From CAVQZA01 sp963718355 (GTDB taxonomy: Bacteria; Actinomycetota; Thermoleophilia; Gaiellales; Gaiellaceae): a stretch of DNA of 64,000 bases. The DNA lies in the NCBI GenBank assembly GCA_963718355.1, contig CAVQZA010000010.1:186001-250000 (forward strand), read 5' to 3'. Positions 60,015-64,000 of the stretch are shown piece after piece. Numbering within the stretch: the first letter of the stretch is position 1; every line of letters starts with the position of its first letter. The position numbers and the translations under genes are program-made. Below the pieces are notes generated by a model. The model saw only the letters and a program-made list of their open reading frames with translations, searched no databases and was not told the origin of the DNA.

Positions 60015-60547
60015 TGGGCGTCGCGCAGCGCATGTACGCACGGGCTCTGTTCGAGGCCGCGCTCGAACAGGGGAAGCTCGCCGAGGTGCATGAGCAGCTC
60101 GGCGACTTCGTCGCGATGGTCGAGGAGGTGCCCGAGCTCGGCGCCGTGCTCGGCAACCCGGAGCTCGACTCCAAGACCAAGGCCGCCATCCTCGACGACC
60201 TCCTCGGCGGCGCCGACGAGCTCGTCCGGAACTTCCTCCGCCTGATCGCCGAGAAGGGGCGCACCGGCGAGATCGTCGAGATCGCGCGTGAGCTCGGCGA
60301 GCTCGTCGCCAAGCAGGCTCGCGTCCTCCAGGTCGAGCTGACCACCGCCTTCGAGCTCTCGGACGACGAGGCGCGCGGAATCGTCCAGCAGATCGAGCAG
60401 GCATCCGGCCGCACCGTCGAGGCGAGTCGCTCGGTCGACGCGGACCTCGTCGGCGGCATCGTCCTCCAGGCCGGGTCGCTCCGTCTCGACGCGAGCGTCC
60501 GTGGCCGCCTCGAAAGACTTCGACACGAACTCGTAACCAGAGCATGA
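60014..60547 (+). CDS. atpH: ATP synthase F1 subunit delta
   Basis: A 177-residue delta subunit. The N-terminal helical bundle begins QRMYARALFEAALEQGKL and the C-terminal part ends with GGIVLQAGSLRLDASVRGRLERL, the family's VGGIVxxxGDxxxDxSxxxxL pattern in variant form. It caps the F1 head and holds subunit b. Unlike its neighbours it is followed by a 142-bp gap before atpA that contains a perfect hairpin. Confidence 0.94.
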   Translation: MGVAQRMYARALFEAALEQGKLAEVHEQLGDFVAMVEEVPELGAVLGNPELDSKTKAAILDDLLGGADELVRNFLRLIAEKGRTGEIVEIARELGELVAKQARVLQVELTTAFELSDDEARGIVQQIEQASGRTVEASRSVDADLVGGIVLQAGSLRLDASVRGRLERLRHELVTRA

Positions 60548-60648
60548 GAGTGACCCTGATGCAGCGACTCGTTCCGAGGCGAAGCCGGCCTTGGCCCGGC
60601 GAGAGCCGACGACTTGTCCTGTCCAGCCGAACTGTGAAGGAGGGGGCT

Positions 60649-60675
60649 CGTGGGGGAACCACGGGTTCCCCCACG
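60649..60675 (+). promoter_or_regulatory. Perfect 12-bp hairpin before atpA
   Basis: CGTGGGGGAACC, loop ACG, GGTTCCCCCACG: a perfect 12-bp stem with a 3-base loop, ending three bases before the AAGGAG ribosome-binding site of atpA. No T-run follows, so it is not a standard terminator; an RNA-processing, stability or translation-control role fits better. Confidence 0.7.
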
Positions 60676-60689
60676 ATGAAGGAGCTGAT

Positions 60690-62216
<1,527 letters not shown>

Positions 62217-62220
62217 CTCG

Positions 62221-63117
62221 ATGGCCTCGGTTCAGGACATCAAGCGGCGCGTTCGCTCGGTTCGCAACACGCGCAAGATCACCAAGGCGATGGAGCTCGT
62301 CGCCGGCGCCAAGCTGCGCCGGGCGGCGACCCGGATCGAGCAGATGCGCCCGTACGCCGATCGGATGCTCGAGCTGATGACCGGCACCGCGCGCGCGAGC
62401 GCCTCGGTGCGGGGCCTGCCGCTGCTCCAGCGGCGCGAGGTCAAGACAGTGCTGATCGTCCCGTTCACCGCGGACCGCGGGCTCGCGGGCGGCTTCAACG
62501 CGCAGATCATGCGCCACGCCTTCGCACTCGAACGGAAGCTGAAGGCCGAGGGTAAGACCGTGCGCTTCGCGGTCGTCGGCAAGAAAGGCGCCTCGACCCT
62601 GCGCTTCCGCCGCTACGAGCTGGACGGGGTCTTCCAGGGCTTCACCGATCGTCCCGGCTACCGCGATGCCCAGGCGATCGGGCACCGGCTCGCCGAGCTC
62701 TACACGGGCGAGGAGGTCGACGAGGTGATCGGGATCTACAACCAGTACATCTCGGCGCTCGTCCAGCGGGTCACCGAGCAGGTCATCCTGCCGATCTCGC
62801 CGGAGGTGCTCACGCCCGGCGCCGAGGAGGCCGAGGTCGAGGAGCGCGCGCAGGTCGGCGACTTCCTCTACGAGCCGGAGCCGGAGGAGATCCTCGCGCG
62901 GCTCCTGCCCGTCTACCTCGAGACCGAGCTGTACCGCGCGCTGCTCGAGTCGGCAGCGTCCGAGCAGGGCGCGCGCATGACCGCGATGCGCAATGCGTCC
63001 AGCAACGCGGGCGAGCTGATCGACCGGCTCACCCTGGCGATGAACCGCGCGCGCCAGTCCGAGATCACGCAGGAGATCCTGGAAGTCGTTGCAGGAGCCG
63101 ATGCGCTCACCGGCTAA
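62221..63117 (+). CDS. atpG: ATP synthase F1 subunit gamma
   Basis: A 298-residue central-stalk subunit. Both ends are conserved: SVQDIKRRVRSVRNTRKITKAMELVA at the start and AMRNASSNAGELIDRLTLAMNRARQSEITQEILEVV at the end; FTADRGLAGGFNAQI lies in the middle. It rotates inside the alpha-beta hexamer. In nearly all operons atpD and atpC follow atpG; here a transporter gene on the same strand begins 63 bp later, so beta and epsilon must be encoded elsewhere. Confidence 0.95.
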   Translation: MASVQDIKRRVRSVRNTRKITKAMELVAGAKLRRAATRIEQMRPYADRMLELMTGTARASASVRGLPLLQRREVKTVLIVPFTADRGLAGGFNAQIMRHAFALERKLKAEGKTVRFAVVGKKGASTLRFRRYELDGVFQGFTDRPGYRDAQAIGHRLAELYTGEEVDEVIGIYNQYISALVQRVTEQVILPISPEVLTPGAEEAEVEERAQVGDFLYEPEPEEILARLLPVYLETELYRALLESAASEQGARMTAMRNASSNAGELIDRLTLAMNRARQSEITQEILEVVAGADALTG

Positions 63118-63180
63118 CTTTCAGGACACCACTCGGTCATAGTTTTTGTCCAGGTCCGTCGCTATAGTCCGGAGCCTCCT

Positions 63181-64000
63181 GTGGCTACAACGGAAAATCC
63201 AGAGCTAGCCCCGCAAGCGCCAATCTTCCCGCTCGACGTGGAGCTCGAGGAGCAGCCACTCGACGGCATACCGGTCCACGCGCGTGGCTACTGGGAGGGC
63301 GTCTGGCTGCGGCTCAGGCGGGACAAGGTCGCGATCGCGGGCGGCATCTTCATCATCCTGCTGATCCTCGTCGCGTTCATCGGCGCGCCGCTGGCGAAGA
63401 AGATCCTCGGCCACGGCCCGAACGACATCTTCCCCTATCCCGGAACCGGTGGCGTCGACGCCAACCTGGTTCCGAAGGGCCCGATGTCGGTGGTGCAGGA
63501 TCCGATCACCGGATCGAAGGGGCTCTTCATCCTCGGTGCCGACGGCTCGCTCGGCCGCGACGAGTTCCTGCGCCTGCTCTTCGGAGCGCAGGTCTCGATC
63601 GAGGTCGCGTTCGGAGCCACGTTCCTGTGCATGCTGCTCGGCACGATCATGGGCTCACTCGCCGGCTTCTACGGCGGCTACACCGACACGCTGATCTCGC
63701 GCATCACCGAGATCACGATGTGCTTCCCGTATCTCCTCTTCATCATCGCCGTCGCGAGCACGGTCGGTAGCCGCGTCGACCAGATCACGTTCGGCTTCCT
63801 GGGCCAGGGGGTGATCACACTGGTCCTTGTGTTCGGCTTCCTGAGCTGGTTCTACGCCGCGCGCGTGTTCCGAGGCATTGTCCTCTCGCTGCGCGAGAAA
63901 GAGTTCGTCGAGGCGGCGCGAATGGTGGGGTCGAGCAACTTGCGGATCATCCGTTCCCACATCGTCCCGCACCTCGTCGGCCCGCTGATCGTGCTCTCGA
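63181..64000 (+). CDS. Oligopeptide/dipeptide ABC transporter permease, DppC type (3' truncated by window)
   Basis: The first 273 residues of a DppC/OppC-like permease. A cytoplasmic N-terminus of about 60 residues precedes the first membrane helix (IAGGIFIILLILVAFIGAP). The family's N-terminal pattern LGADGSLGRDEFLRLLFGAQVSIEV replaces the usual LGTDxxGRD, and the EAA loop EAARMVGSSNLRIIRSHIVPH is present near the right edge. It would form a peptide or related-solute importer with a DppB partner not in view. GTG start after GGAG; TATAGT at 63163-63168 may be its -10. The gene continues beyond the window. Confidence 0.9.
   Translation, partial: MATTENPELAPQAPIFPLDVELEEQPLDGIPVHARGYWEGVWLRLRRDKVAIAGGIFIILLILVAFIGAPLAKKILGHGPNDIFPYPGTGGVDANLVPKGPMSVVQDPITGSKGLFILGADGSLGRDEFLRLLFGAQVSIEVAFGATFLCMLLGTIMGSLAGFYGGYTDTLISRITEITMCFPYLLFIIAVASTVGSRVDQITFGFLGQGVITLVLVFGFLSWFYAARVFRGIVLSLREKEFVEAARMVGSSNLRIIRSHIVPHLVGPLIVLS

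Noticed and set aside
60591..60689. Upstream start for atpA at 60591
   Set aside because: It would translate through the perfect hairpin and adds residues unlike any alpha subunit; the GTG at 60690 has a well-placed AAGGAG.

Overview
The window is high-GC bacterial chromosome. Gene content and style (GTG/TTG starts, many probable leaderless promoters, a Streptomyces-type PHO box, a split B12 acyl-CoA mutase, actinobacterial-type lipoproteins) suggest a deep-branching actinobacterium, perhaps Thermoleophilia (Gaiellales/Solirubrobacterales). This placement is an inference; no rRNA gene is present to fix it.

Region 1 (1-9711) is the phosphate-uptake locus: pstA (cut by the left edge), pstB on the opposite strand, and phoU, with three 11-bp PHO-box units between pstB and phoU. 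Between pstA and pstB lies an accessory array of about 7.2 kb. It holds eleven small single-gene units: GNAT acetyltransferase, DsrE-like, a broken GyrI-like fragment, methyltransferase, PEGA-like membrane protein, nitronate monooxygenase-like, NTF2-like, RibD/DHFR-like, a secreted protein, a second methyltransferase and a lipoprotein. Each gap between consecutive genes carries one copy of a ~30-bp repeat (core CCCCAGTGTTCAGGAATGT). All ten copies point the same way although the genes point both ways. The array looks AT-richer than its surroundings. This gene-cassette-like arrangement, with no integrase in view and no canonical attC motif, is the strongest candidate for an undescribed system.

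Region 2 (9725-11433) is an acyl-CoA dehydrogenase and a PduO-type cobalamin adenosyltransferase. Region 3 (11430-40511, minus strand) is one gene of 29 kb encoding a 9,693-residue exported protein. It has an N-terminal signal or anchor, 19 repeats of ~139 residues with paired cysteines, about 43 repeats of ~104 residues (312-bp DNA period), interspersed invasin-like domains, and a C-terminus resembling a response-regulator receiver fold.

Region 4 (40844-48610) is an acyl-CoA catabolism cluster: B12 mutase large subunit with isobutyryl-CoA-mutase-type pocket residues, two paralogous membrane proteins, the cobalamin-binding small subunit, an enoyl-CoA hydratase, EtfB, EtfA and ETF:quinone oxidoreductase. 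With the region 2 genes this forms a plausible route from branched acyl-CoAs to the quinone pool, with PduO supplying adenosylcobalamin.

Region 5 (48773-57637) is housekeeping: threonine ammonia-lyase, L31, a DUF1385 membrane protein, OsmC, RF1, PrmC, Sua5/TsaC, GlyA, Upp, a WecA/TagO-type transferase and a convergent alpha/beta hydrolase. Region 6 (57750-63117) is the ATP synthase operon atpZ-like, I, B, E, F, H, A, G. It stops after atpG: atpD and atpC do not follow. A DppC-type ABC permease, cut by the right edge, comes next.
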